This document shows positions 50,541 through 61,090 of a stretch of 64,000 nucleotides of DNA, in pieces; the first letter of the stretch is position 1; every line of letters begins with the position of its first letter. The notes below the pieces were generated by a model that saw nothing but the letters and a program-made list of their open reading frames with translations, was not told the origin of the DNA and ran no database searches. The DNA is taken from NCBI RefSeq assembly GCF_041296385.1, contig NC_091017.1, positions 78,979,055 through 79,043,054 of the forward strand, written 5' to 3'. Source of the DNA: Aphelocoma coerulescens (Eukaryota > Chordata > Aves > Passeriformes > Corvidae). A program made the translations under genes and the position numbers.

Positions 50541-51025
50541 CACAGAATCCCAGAACTGTGTGATTGGAAAAGCCCTTCCAAATCCATTGAGTCCAGTTCT
50601 TCTCCCAGCACTGCCCAGGCCAGCACTGCCCCGTGTCCCCAAGTGCCACATCCACAGGGCTCCGAAATACCTCCAGGGATGGGGACTCCAAACCTCCCTG
50701 GGCAGCCCCTGCCAAGGCCTGACCACCCTTTCCATGCAGAAATTCCTGCTGATGTCCACCCTGAGCCTCCCCTGGCCCAGCCTGAGGCCGTTCCCTCTCT
50801 CCTGTCCCTGTTCCCTGGGAGCAGAGCCCGACCCCCCCGGCTGCCCCCTCCTGTCAGGGACTTGTGCAGAGCCACAGGGTCCCCCCTGAGCCTCCTTTGC
50901 TCCAGCCTGAGCCCCTTCCCAGCTCCCTCAGCTGCTCCTGGGGCTCCAGAGCCTTCCCAGCTCCGTTCCCTTCCCTGGACACGCTCCAGCCCCTTCCCAG
51001 CTCCCTCAGCTGCTCCCACCATGAC
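50541..51025 (-). mobile_element. Longer CR1 LINE 3' fragment
   Basis: The plus strand starts with a CACAGAATCCCAGAACTGTG tail and extends about 480 bp to the CCTTCCCTGGACACGCTCCA and CCCTTCCCAGCTCCCTCAGC segments. It is the same type as the copy at 9893-10300 in opposite orientation. Confidence 0.85.
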
Positions 51026-52539
51026 CATGGCACAGGGCCAGGTTCGCTCCCAAGTGCCCTCCAGGACTCTCCTCTCTGGGCAGACCTGGAGGCACAAGCC
51101 CTGGTTAAATCCTGCAGGAGTTAGAAGGAAACGCCGCTGTCTCCTTGCTTTGTGCCCGGAGCTCTGCTGGATGGATCCAGGGGAATCCTGGATTACTCCT
51201 CATGGACAGAGCAGGGCCCGGCCCACTCTGACAAACACAAACAGAATTAGCACGAAGCACAAAGTGCTGCCAGGACAGTGCAGTGTCTCCATAGAAACCC
51301 CTGACAAGAGAACCTGGTGCTGATTTAGCGGCAATGCTGGAGCCTGTTGATGCTGTAAAGTTCCTTCTTTGAGCTCTTTTGCCAGTTTTCCCAAGGAAAG
51401 CGGGATGTGATGGCTGGAGACGCTGCTGGATGGGAGGCAGGGCACGGACACGGTGTCTGTGGTGCTGTGACAGCCAGGGATGACAGATGCAGGCTCAGCT
51501 CACACTGAGTTCTGCTTCCCTGCTCCAGTTCACAACTAAAAATAAACAGAAGAAGGAGCTGAGTCTGCTTTAAGGAATTCTGGGACAATAGATAAATAAA
51601 AAACGATGTTCCTGCGGGCAGACACTCATAAAGCTTGATCACCTCTTTCAGTGCTGGCCCTTTAAACCTCTGCCCAGGAACAACCACCAGATCAATGATT
51701 CCATGTAAAAACCAAACATTTCCTTCCCTCACAGACAGGAAAAATACCCAGAAATGAGGATTTGCTCAGAGCTGTGGACCCAAAGTGTTCTGGTAACACA
51801 AAGGTGACTCCCCAGATTGCTGGATCTGTATATAAAGAAAAGAATTTCATTTCCTGTTTTTTAAAATGCTTTCTGCTTTCAGGTCTCAGAGCAGTGCTCG
51901 CACTCAGCCCTGGCTGTTGTGATTCCCCAAATCTGGGTTAGGCAGTCCCTCTGTGCCAAACAGAGGCTATATTTTAACTGGGAAATCCTCTGGAAGTCCT
52001 GGGTCGTGTCTCTCCCACGCTCTGGCTCCATCCCAGCTCCTTACCCAGGGAATCCTGGCCAGGCACTGACCCATCCCTCTGCTCCTCTTTGTCCCCTGAG
52101 CACTGAGAAGGGCTCGGAGCTGCAGCGAGCTGGGACTGAGGTGCTGGGGGGGAATCAGGATCCTGGGACAGATCCAGCCAGTTCAGCTGCACGTTTGAGC
52201 ACTGGGAATTGCCACCTGGAATCAGCAGCTTTTCCTACAGGGGATTTCAGCTCCCAGGAGAATGTTTAGTTGCCCAGGGTTTCTGGGATCACCCCTCTCC
52301 CGCAGGGCAGGGCCGCGCTCCCTCGGCCACCCCTCGGCTCTGCTGATTAAATGAGGATTATCTCATGCCCGGATCATGCCCTGGCCTCCCGAGGGGAAAG
52401 GACCTGGTTAAACGTCCTCGGTCCATGCCCAGGTCACCTCTGGAGAGGGAGTCCATGAGTGCTTCAGAGCCGTGGGTTATCCAGCCCTGCTGGCTGAGGC
52501 TCTGGAGACACCTCCCATGAGACAAGTTTGGGCGAGAAT
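51026..52539. other. Intergenic DNA, nothing recognised
   Basis: Mixed composition with AT-rich patches at 51535-51610 and 51820-51880. No repeat or exon was recognised. Confidence 0.4.
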
Positions 52540-52700
52540 CAGGGAGTGGTTTTGGTGGGAAGGGACCCTAAATCCCACCCAGTGCCACCCCTGCCATGGG
52601 CAGGGACACTTCCCACTGTCCCAGGCTGCTCCAAGCCCCATTCAGTCTGGCCTTGGACACTGCCAGGGATCCAGGGGCAGCCACAGCTGCCATGGGCCAA
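52540..52700 (-). mobile_element. CR1 LINE 3' end
   Basis: The plus strand starts GAGTGGTTTTGGTGGGAAGG and stops after GGGGCAGCCACAGCTGCCAT, so the 5' truncation falls inside the core. Confidence 0.85.
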
Positions 52701-52824
52701 ACCCAGGAAGGTTTTTTGATGCACTGAGGCAGAGGAACATTGTCAGATTTAATTCATTAACGTTGGGAAGTGTTTTAGAAGGGGCCATCAGGTGAAAATC
52801 CCCCACCCGATGGGGATGGGGGAT

Positions 52825-52895
52825 TTGGTCAGAACTGGATGGAACTGGATGATCTTCAAGGTCCACTCCAACCCTGACCTCCCTGGGACAGTCCT
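52825..52895 (+). mobile_element. Possible CR1 tail fragment
   Basis: ACTGGATGATCTTCAAGGTC followed by CACTCCAACCCTGACC resembles the last 60 bases of the older CR1 type. It is short and diverged. Confidence 0.45.
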
Positions 52896-53135
52896 GCCCT
52901 GCCTCCGACGTCACACACACACAGACATCTGCTGCTGTGCGCAGCTTTGTTTCTTCAGTGACTGGAGGGAATTCTCCTTTCCTCTTTTCTCCATGGAAGA
53001 AATAAAGCTGATTTCTCAGGAAATACCTATTTCCTGAATTTCCTGATTTGTCCAAGGCATGATCCCTGTGCCTTCAGGGTCTGAACATGCTCACGACTTT
53101 TTACTCTTAGCCCTGAGACAACCAGTTCTGGTACA

Positions 53136-53524
53136 GAACTGTAGATACAAAAATGCTGCTAGCAAGGATTTTCTTGCTAGTTTCTAAGTCCGTGAGAGAC
53201 TTTTCTCTCTCACAGAAGAGGTAGCAGGGAAGGTAAACAACCCAGACACCTGCAACCTTGAAAAGTCTTGTTTATGGTATAGTAGAAAAATATTTTGACA
53301 ATGGATGTTTTAGGATTTTAGCCAATCACCCCCAAGGGGTGGCTGGTCCTTTGTCCAATTAGACTCTGAAGAAAAAAGTCTATAAAAGAGTTTGTAAAAT
53401 AATTAAATAAATCAATCTTGCTGCACAATTCCTGCCTGCTGGATCTTCTCCTCCTCCTCCTCCTCCCTATGGCTGTGGGACACGGTGATATACCATAGGA
53501 ACCAGGCGTGCGGTAATACAGAAC
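53136..53524 (+). mobile_element. Solo LTR of an endogenous retrovirus with GAAC target duplication
   Basis: A 381-bp block (53140-53520) begins TGTAGATAC and ends GTAATACA, so its termini are inverted TGTA/TACA. It is flanked by the direct repeat GAAC (53136-53139 and 53521-53524). Inside are a CCAAT motif (53320-53325 region), TATAAA at 53381-53386 and AATAAA at 53406-53411, in the order expected for U3-R, followed by a CTC-rich run at 53444-53467. No internal retroviral coding sequence lies on either side, so this is a solo LTR left by recombination. Family assignment is not possible by eye. Confidence 0.78.
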
Positions 53525-54204
53525 ATTTAAATATTTTCTATTTTAATCTCCACACAGCATTTTCTTCTCTTTCCCCCCTTTTTTTAGACTTCATCTACAA
53601 ACACTGACAGTAAAAGCTGTAAAGGCCAGGAAGCACTGGAAGCTCGAAGATTTCCAAGGAAGACACACGCCTGTTTTCCAGGAGATGAAATTTCACTGGC
53701 ACTGTTGTGACTTTCCTGTGGTGCAAGGCTTTGAAGGTGTGACATCAGAAGTGGTGATTCGGCACTTTCTCCTCGGTGATTCCAACCCCTCCCTGCTACA
53801 GCTTCCCTGCACTCAGGAATGAGGTGATGGATAATGTTTGCTGTTTCTCTGTGTGTTCCGTAAAATGCTGTGCTGCTTTGCAAACTTCAGGCTCTTGCCT
53901 GAGCCGAACCTGGAATGTTTGTTAAGGACTGCCAGGTTTCACTTCCCCTTTGTCATGGGTAAGTTCATGGAAAACAGGGAATACATTCCCATTCCCACTG
54001 AATCACAGGGCCAAGCCAGCCCCTGGAGCCACCTGACACCGAGGAGCTGACTCATGGAATTAGCTGGTGCTGAATTACTCTTCCCTGGAAGAGCAAAGCT
54101 GAGGCTTTAACTCCCCAGAGGTGTTCAAACCCTTTTGTGCTCTTTGCCAAAACGTCTGTGTTTGCTTTTCCTTCTTACAGAATCATTGCACTTCCGATAT
54201 TGGA
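53525..54204. other. Intergenic DNA, nothing recognised
   Basis: No repeat or exon was recognised. Confidence 0.4.
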
Positions 54205-54292
54205 GAATAATGGGATGGGGTGGGTTGGAAGGGACCTTAAAGCCCATCTCATCCCAACCCCTGCCACACTTCTTGACACCTTCCACTGGACC
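54205..54292 (-). mobile_element. Short CR1 3' end
   Basis: The plus strand carries GGGTTGGAAGGGACCTTAAA then CCCATCTCATCCCAACC, and is truncated after about 85 bp. Confidence 0.75.
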
Positions 54293-54711
54293 AGGTGAAC
54301 AAGAAAAAAAGCCAGATTTTCCAAAACTGTTCAGGAGGATTTTCCTGGGATAGGATCTCCACATTTTAGAGCACTCCAAAACGTTTTCTAATCTGGCAAA
54401 ACAATGTTTATTTTCTCCTCCCCTCATTCCTGGAAAACCACAGAACTGTTTCACCAGAAACTTTACACAAAATCTCAGGTGGAGAGGAACATTTGTCCCA
54501 GAAAATTCTTGTCCAAACAATTCCAGCTTGGCAAAACCTCTGAGCAGCTGAAAGGAGGTGTTGGAAAAGGAACAGCCAGGATGCCTTAATGAGCAGCTGG
54601 AGCAGGAGGAGCCAGCAGCAGAGTGCCTGTGCTGGGTGCAGCAATTCAGCTTTGCATCCAGGAAACAACTTCACTGGAAACATTTCCTTTCTCTATCGGC
54701 AGGACTGGAGC

Positions 54712-55040
54712 TTTGCAGGGCCTAAAGGGGCTCCAGGAGAGCTGCAGAGGGACTGGGGCCAAGGGCTGGAGGGCCAGGAGGCAGGGAATGGCTTCCCAGT
54801 GGGAAAGGGGAGCTTGGGCTGGGATGTTGGGAAGGAATTGCTGGCTGGGAGGGTGGGGAGGGGCTGGGCTGGAATTGCCAGAGCAGCTGGGGCTGTCCCT
54901 GGATCCCTGGCAGTGCCCAAGGCCAGGCTGGACACTGGGGCTTGGAGCAGCCTGGGATGGTGGGAGGTGTCCCTGCCCAGGGCAGGGGTGGCCCTGGATG
55001 GGTTCTGAGGTCCTTCCCACCCAACCCATTCCCTGACTCT
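54712..55040 (+). mobile_element. CR1 LINE 3' end, inverted partner of the copy at 60.6-60.9 kb
   Basis: It runs from CAGGGCCTAAAGGGGCTCCA to CCCACCCAACCCATTCCCTG. The unusual internal stretch with GGGAAAGGGGAGCTTGGGCT is shared only with the copy near 60.8 kb. Confidence 0.9.
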
Positions 55041-55959
55041 CCGAAGAGCACATTCCTCCTGTCTGCAGTGTCCCTGATCACTGCCCTGCTCCGAGGTCAG
55101 TCCCATGGATGTTGTGGCCTTTATGGCTCAGCTCCATCTCAGCAGGGAAAAAACCCAAAAAGCAGGGGACTTCTCCTTCCCAGGCAATGGGATTCCAGGC
55201 TCTTCCAGACCTGTGCTTGGCCATGGCTTTGTGCTGCTGTAGAAAATCCCAAATTCGTGGCACATGGATTTTCAAAGGAGCTTCTAAGATCAGAGTAGGG
55301 TGGATGCCAAACAGCTCAGCCAAGGGCATGTCCCTTCACAGGTGGGAAGGCACAGAAACCCTGCTGATCGAATTACTGAAAACTCCCACACCCCCACAAC
55401 ACTCAGGCTACCGTAGTTCACTGCCCACACGCACATTCTGGGCAATCCTGTAGCCAAAAGTGGCAGCTGGAAAAGCCACCTGAGGGGACCCAATTCCTGC
55501 CTGTAACTGTGTCCAGGAGTGACGTGGTGTTGGGATCTGTGGATCCATGCTGAGCCAGGAGCAGTGACTCAGCTTGGCCCTGTTAGTCACTGTCAGAGAT
55601 CAGAGGTTGGGATTGGCACATGGTGGGCACGTCAGGGGAACGGAAACCGAACAGGGAAAAGGGCAGTGGAGTGGAAGAGGGGCTGAGAAGGAGATGGGGG
55701 TGGAGAGGGCAACTTCTGACATAAAGAATTGTCTGGGAGAGGAGAGAATTCAGCCCAGGCAGGTGGGGATGGACAGGTGGGAGCCAAGTGAGAGAAGCCG
55801 AGCGAGTGAACAAGGTGGGCAGTGCTAGGGACACCAGGGAAGTCTGAGGTCCTACAGAGCTGCAGCTCTTAATTGGGTCCCCTGATACCCCCCAGGGCTC
55901 TAATTAAGACACTCCACAAAAATCTTTCCATGCTTGGGACATTCACAACATTTGGGTTG
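55041..55959. other. Intergenic DNA, nothing recognised
   Basis: No repeat or exon was recognised. Confidence 0.4.
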
Positions 55960-56370
55960 TAAAATCATAGAAAATCCTCCCCTGGAAGGGACCCACAGGG
56001 ATCATCTGGTCCAACCCTGGCCCTGCACAGACCCCCAACAGCCCCACCCTGGGCACCCCTGGCAGCGCTGCCCAAACGCTCCTGGAGCTCTGGCAGCCTC
56101 GGGGCCGTGCCCATTCCCTGGGGAGCCTGGGCAGTGCCAGCACCCTCTGGGGGAAGAACCTTCCTTGATATCCAAACTGACCCTGCCCTGGCCCAGCTCC
56201 AGCCCTTCCCTGGATCCTGTCCCTGTCACAAAGATCGGAGCTGCCCCACTGAGCTCTGCCCTCAGTCTGCTCTGCTCCAGCTGAACATTCCAAGTGCCCT
56301 CAGCCATCCCTCATATGGATTCCCCTGCGGACTCTTCCTCATCTTCGTGGCCCCATGGCTGAAGCTGCCC
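55960..56370 (-). mobile_element. Longer CR1 LINE 3' fragment
   Basis: The plus strand starts AAAATCATAGAAAATCCTCC and continues with GGACCCACAGGGATCATCTG and TCCAACCCTGGCCCTGCACA, a distinct CR1 subfamily from the others here. Confidence 0.82.
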
Positions 56371-57719
56371 AAGGCTCTCAGTTATTACTTTATCCCTTTA
56401 AAACTGGGAGTATAAACAGACAGAGGGATGGATGTGCAGTCACCTAAGTCTGGTTTCCAAGGAAGCTGAGCTCATGGATGTCTCAGGCAGCCCAGGGGAT
56501 GAGGATGGATGTCTTGCACCTCTCAGATGTTGATTCCGAACCCCCACACTCAGAATGACCTCTCAGACACAAGTCCCCATCACACATTCCTGGTGACAGC
56601 TCTGGCAAGGGCTGTGTCAAGTCCCAGCCTGGCAGTTGGAACAGGCAGGAGAGCGAAAGAAATGCACTTTTAAAATCAATCCCCAGATCAGTTTCTGTAT
56701 TGAAGGGAGTGGGGGAGAGCATGAAAAGGTTGAGGCAGCACAGCCAAAGTGACTCAGCCCAGAATAGGTCAGTGGCTGCGGATGGACAAAGCTGGGAATC
56801 TGGGCCTGGCTTTGGGGGATGCAAACCAGGAGCTGCCACTGTGGATGTGTGACCCCTCCCAGTGCTGCACTGGGGGTTGCATTTTGTCTTTGCAACTAAA
56901 ACAATCAACTTAAAACCTGAAAGAACTCACTGTGGACATTTGGTTCAGCCAGCAGCATCTGCATAGGGTAATTACAAATCTGATTTGTTTTAAAATCAGG
57001 GATGGAGTTCTGTACTGATGCAAACGGGCTCGGTGTCTGTGTCCCACACATGCCTGATCTGCTCAGGTGGGGTAAAAAAGAGCCCAGCAAAGAGAAGCAC
57101 CTGGTTTAGGGCTGTGGATACTCCCTAAGCTCCACTGCCTGAGCTCCACTGCCCCTCTGGCAGCTCAGAGCCATCCAGGTGGGACAGCCATGTGCTGGCC
57201 AGGACAATGGGTCACCTTGTGTGCCTGTTCTGCCTCAGCTCGGGCCAAGTGACTTGAGTTGTGTGTCTTGAAGCCCAAGGGGAGGCTTTGCCTTGTTGGA
57301 CCATGGCCAGGACCCAAATAACAGCATCAAAGATAAAAATAATAATGATGATAACAATGATGGGGCAGCAGGATGGGGGCAGTTCTGACCATCCCAGCAG
57401 TGACCAGAGCTGTGCCCAGGGTACCCTGGCTCCGCACGGCCGGGTCTCACCCCAGGACTGCTGGATCTGCCTCCTGAGGTCTGCAGGGAGCAGTGTTGGC
57501 AGGAGGTGTCCCAAACCCTCCTTGCTGCTCATCCCACCCTGCTGCACGCCCGGGTCCCTGCACGCCAGGGACAGAACTGCTCTGTTCACAGCAATCTCAA
57601 TTTCGCCTGCAGCGCTGCAGAGCCTGGAGCCAGCCCTGCCAGCTTCCCTGCCTGTGGAATGCGGGAGTGATGACAGGGAGATTGGATGTGAATTCCCATC
57701 TGCCTCACATGGCTGTTTT
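56371..57719. other. Intergenic DNA, nothing recognised
   Basis: An AT-rich, imperfect AAT/ATG patch lies at 57330-57362. No exon or transposon was recognised. Confidence 0.4.
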
Positions 57720-57910
57720 GGGCTTTAATTAATACTTACAAACTGCTTAAAAAGCCACATATAGGAGCTGTTATGTAAGCAGAAGTTATTATTATTAAAA
57801 AAACATTACGAGCGAGTTATTAGTCTGACAGATGGAATTATCAGCGGAATTATATTTTTATCAATCATCTTGCGTTTCCTTTCCTCTCATCTTTCTTTTA
57901 CCACCCTTCA
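57720..57910. other. AT-rich island, candidate non-coding regulatory element
   Basis: It contains TTTAATTAAT, TTATTATTATTAAAA and TATTTTTATCAATCAT in otherwise unique sequence, unlike the GC-rich flanks. Confidence 0.3.
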
Positions 57911-58384
57911 GCTCGAGGTTGGCAGCCCAGCACAGGGTGTTTGGAGCGTTCATCACTGATGGCTCTCAGGGCACAGTTGAGTAACTGAGCTGTTCCCAGG
58001 CAGCGCAGAGCCCGGGATGGAAAATCCTCTGGGATCCATCTGAGGCATGAAATGGGCACGAGGGATTTAGAACAAGGATGGCTGAGGCCTGGAGATCATT
58101 GTCCCTAGCCCTGCTGGCTCTGGGTTCAGGCAAAGCTCCATGGGGGAGCTGGGCATGTGAGGAGGAAACCTGCCATGGAAAACATTCTCCCTTATCTTCT
58201 GGAGACACTGGGGAGTTAATGGCACTGTCACATAAATATTACCTGAGGGACACTGATGGGTGCTGCCTTCAGGGCAGGAAAAGCACAGCTCAGGCTCCCA
58301 GGCCTTGCTCTGGGCTCTGTCCTCCAGGAGAACCTGATGTCTGCAAAGCCCAGGGGATCTCTGGGGGTGGAATTTGTGAGGGTG

Positions 58385-58628
58385 AACTTCCAGAGGACAG
58401 GGATGGATGGGATCTTGGGAAGGAATTGTTCCCTGTGAGGGTGGGCAGGCCCTGGCACAGGGTGCCCAGAGCAGCTGTGGCTGCCCCTGGATCCCTGGCA
58501 GTGCCCAAGGCCAGGCTGGACATTGGGGCTGGGAGCAGCCTGGGACAGTGGGAGGTGTCCCTGCCCATGGCATGCTCACTGGATGGGCTTTAAGGTCCCT
58601 TCCAACCCAGGCCATTCCCTGATGCCAT
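58385..58628 (+). mobile_element. Young CR1 LINE 3' end
   Basis: The core differs at one base from the CCT7 intron 7 copy over about 125 bases. The tail ends CCTTCCAACCCAGGCCATTC. Confidence 0.9.
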
Positions 58629-58991
58629 AATTAGGAAGAGCTCACAGTGGCTCCCACAGTGGCTCCCACAGTGGGAATTGCAGAGGAAGCTGCTCCCATA
58701 AGGTTGGTGGTGAAGCAAAACTTCCCAGGACTTTTGAACAGCCAAAGCCCCCAGAGAGGTGACCACCCCCATCCCAAACTGGAGCTGCTCCTTTTCCCAG
58801 TCTTTGGTGGGTAACTCTGAATAACAAACCCTTCCTTCTCCCCTTGGACAGTGCTCAGCGCTTTGCTTCTGGCTGGGACTTTTACAGCTACAAGACATAA
58901 ATATTGCCTTCTGTTACTGGATTTCTCTGGAGTTAATCTGTATCCAGAATGTGAAATGTTTCTGGGATATGTGTCCTATAAATACAGATTC

Positions 58992-59260
58992 AGGGAATGG
59001 TTTGGGTTGGGAGGGATTCTAAAGCCCCTCCAGTGCCACCCCGGCCATGGCAGGGACACCTCCCACCATCCCAGGCTGCTCCCAGCCCCAATGTCCAGCC
59101 TGGCCTTGGGCACTGCCAGGGATCCAGGGGCAGCCCCAGCTGCTCTGGGCACCCTGTGCCAGGGCCTGCCCACCCTCACAAGAAGAATTTCTTCCCAATA
59201 TCCCATCTAAATCTTCCCTCTTTCAGTTTAAAGTCATTACCCCTTCAAGAGAGAATAAAA
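58992..59260 (-). mobile_element. CR1 LINE 3' end
   Basis: The plus strand starts GGGAATGGTTTGGGTTGGGA and reaches the AATTTCTTCCCAATATCCCA and TCTTTCAGTTTAAAGTCATT segments, further upstream than most short copies. Confidence 0.88.
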
Positions 59261-59439
59261 CAAATAGTCCATGTAGAAAACATCTACAGATAGCATGATC
59301 CTAACTTCTGTGCAAGGAAATCCCATTGCCTTCTTGACTGCACTGGGAATGACCAAATGGGACAACTCGAAAACAAATTCCTGGGACTCTGCTGCTTTCA
59401 CACCATTCCCCCCCTGCCCAACCACCCTACCTGTGAAAC

Positions 59440-60340
59440 CCTTCACAGATTTGTTATTTGCTCCACGTTTGCTTTTAATTGCTCTGTTAATTTATGATGC
59501 AGTTGCAGACTGAAATAGATAACCTGCTTGGCAGCCTGGGTTCCTAAAATAATCAAGTTCATTAATATGATTAAGAGCAAAATCTTTTACTGCTTCAGGT
59601 ACTCGGTATTAAATTGAATGAGCATTGAAATAGTTTCTCAGGTAGGTCTCATTTTTACAAAGTATAAAAACTCAGCTAATTTTAAAGGTTTCTGTTCCAA
59701 AATAGCCCTGTACTGTATTTTAATAGAAAAGCAATAAAAAACCTTTCCACGAAGTAAGAAAGAAACACAATATCAAGTATTCCAAGTTCCCAGACACCCA
59801 GGGCATGACTAATGCTGGGCTGAGGATATTCTGACTGGTCAGAAACCAAGAAATAATAAGAGGATGCTCGTGCAATTAACACGGGACGATGGTTTGTGAT
59901 TCGTGGGATTTTAGTTACCAGGCTAAATTTAAACCCTTAATTTACCTAAATTAAAATTGCTCAGTCTGGTTACAGCCTTTTCTCAGCCAAGTCTGGAAAT
60001 GAGCTCCAGTTGCATGTTATGACTCTTACTTTGGAGGTTTATAATTGTAACTTCAGTAATTTCTGGATGATCAGATGGTTAAAACTGAGGCAGTCACTCG
60101 TTACCCCTGGGGACGATTTGGGGAGGTCAAGTCTTGTACAAAGTCAAGGCTTCTCTCTCATGCGAGGCAAAGGCCAGGCTCCCATTGGCGCGAGTTCAAC
60201 GAAGGAACTCTTATTTATATATAAATTACATAAAATAATGGTTTTTTTATTGAATTCCCTGATTAAAGTGCCCGTTAGCCCCGCTCCCAGCCAGGCCCCG
60301 CTGCAGCTCTCGCTGCTCAGACCCAGAAATAAAAAGGACA
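59440..60340. other. AT-rich stretch, candidate non-coding regulatory DNA
   Basis: About 900 bp that is markedly AT-rich with many TAAT/ATTA cores (59478-59495, 59560-59575, 59930-59960, 60235-60270) and no recognised transposon. No exon was identified. Confidence 0.35.
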
Positions 60341-60432
60341 GGCTGTGTCTCACAAAGGTCTGAGGCTCCGGCAGCACGAACAGATGGGGCCGGACAGATG
60401 GAGCAGGGAGGGAACAATGAGCCAATGTCGGC

Positions 60433-60511
60433 CAGCGTGAGGGGAGGCAGCGTGAGGGGAGGCGGCGTGAGGGGAGGCGGCGTGAGGGGAGGCGGCGTGA
60501 GGGGAGGCAGC
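60433..60511. repeat. 15-bp minisatellite
   Basis: Five copies of GCGTGAGGGGAGGCR with an exact 15-bp period, with only an A/G variant between units. Confidence 0.93.
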
Positions 60512-60604
60512 TCCGCTGCCCGGGCCCTGCGGGGCAGCTCCTGCAGGAGCGGCAGCGCTGAGGGAGCGGAGCGGGGTCCTGGTGCTGAGTGGGGATCGGG
60601 GAAG

Positions 60605-61090
60605 GCGTGGGGCTGGAAGGGACCCTAAAGCCCAGGGAGTTCCAGCCCGCCTGCCATGGGCAGGGACACCTCCCACTGTCCCAGGTGGATCCAAGCCCCA
60701 GTGTCCAGCCTGGCCTTGGACACTGCCAGGGATCCAGGGGCAGCCCCAGCTGCTCTGGCAATTCCAGCCCAGCCCCTCCCCACCCTCCCAGCCAGCAATT
60801 CCTTCCCAACATCCCAGCCCAAGCTCCCCTTTCCCACTGGGAAGCCATTCCCTGCCTCCTGGCCCTCCAGGCCTTGGCCCCAGTCCCTCTGCAGCTCTCC
60901 TGGAGCCCCTTTAGGCCCTGCAAGGGGCTCCCAGCTCTCCCTGGCTCCTTCCCTTCTCCAGGGGAACATTCCCAGCTCTCCCAGGCTGCCTCCAGAGCAG
61001 AGGGGCTCCAGCCCTGCAGCAGCTCCGGGGCCTCCTCTGGGCTCTCTCCAGCAGCTCCACGTCCTTCTGCTGTTGGCCCCAGGGCTGGGG
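60605..61090 (-). mobile_element. CR1 LINE 3' end, inverted partner of the copy at 54.7-55.0 kb
   Basis: The plus strand starts GGCTGGAAGGGACCCTAAAG and extends about 480 bp to the CTCTGGGCTCTCTCCAGCAG segment, so more of the upstream CR1 3' region is kept than in its partner. Confidence 0.9.
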
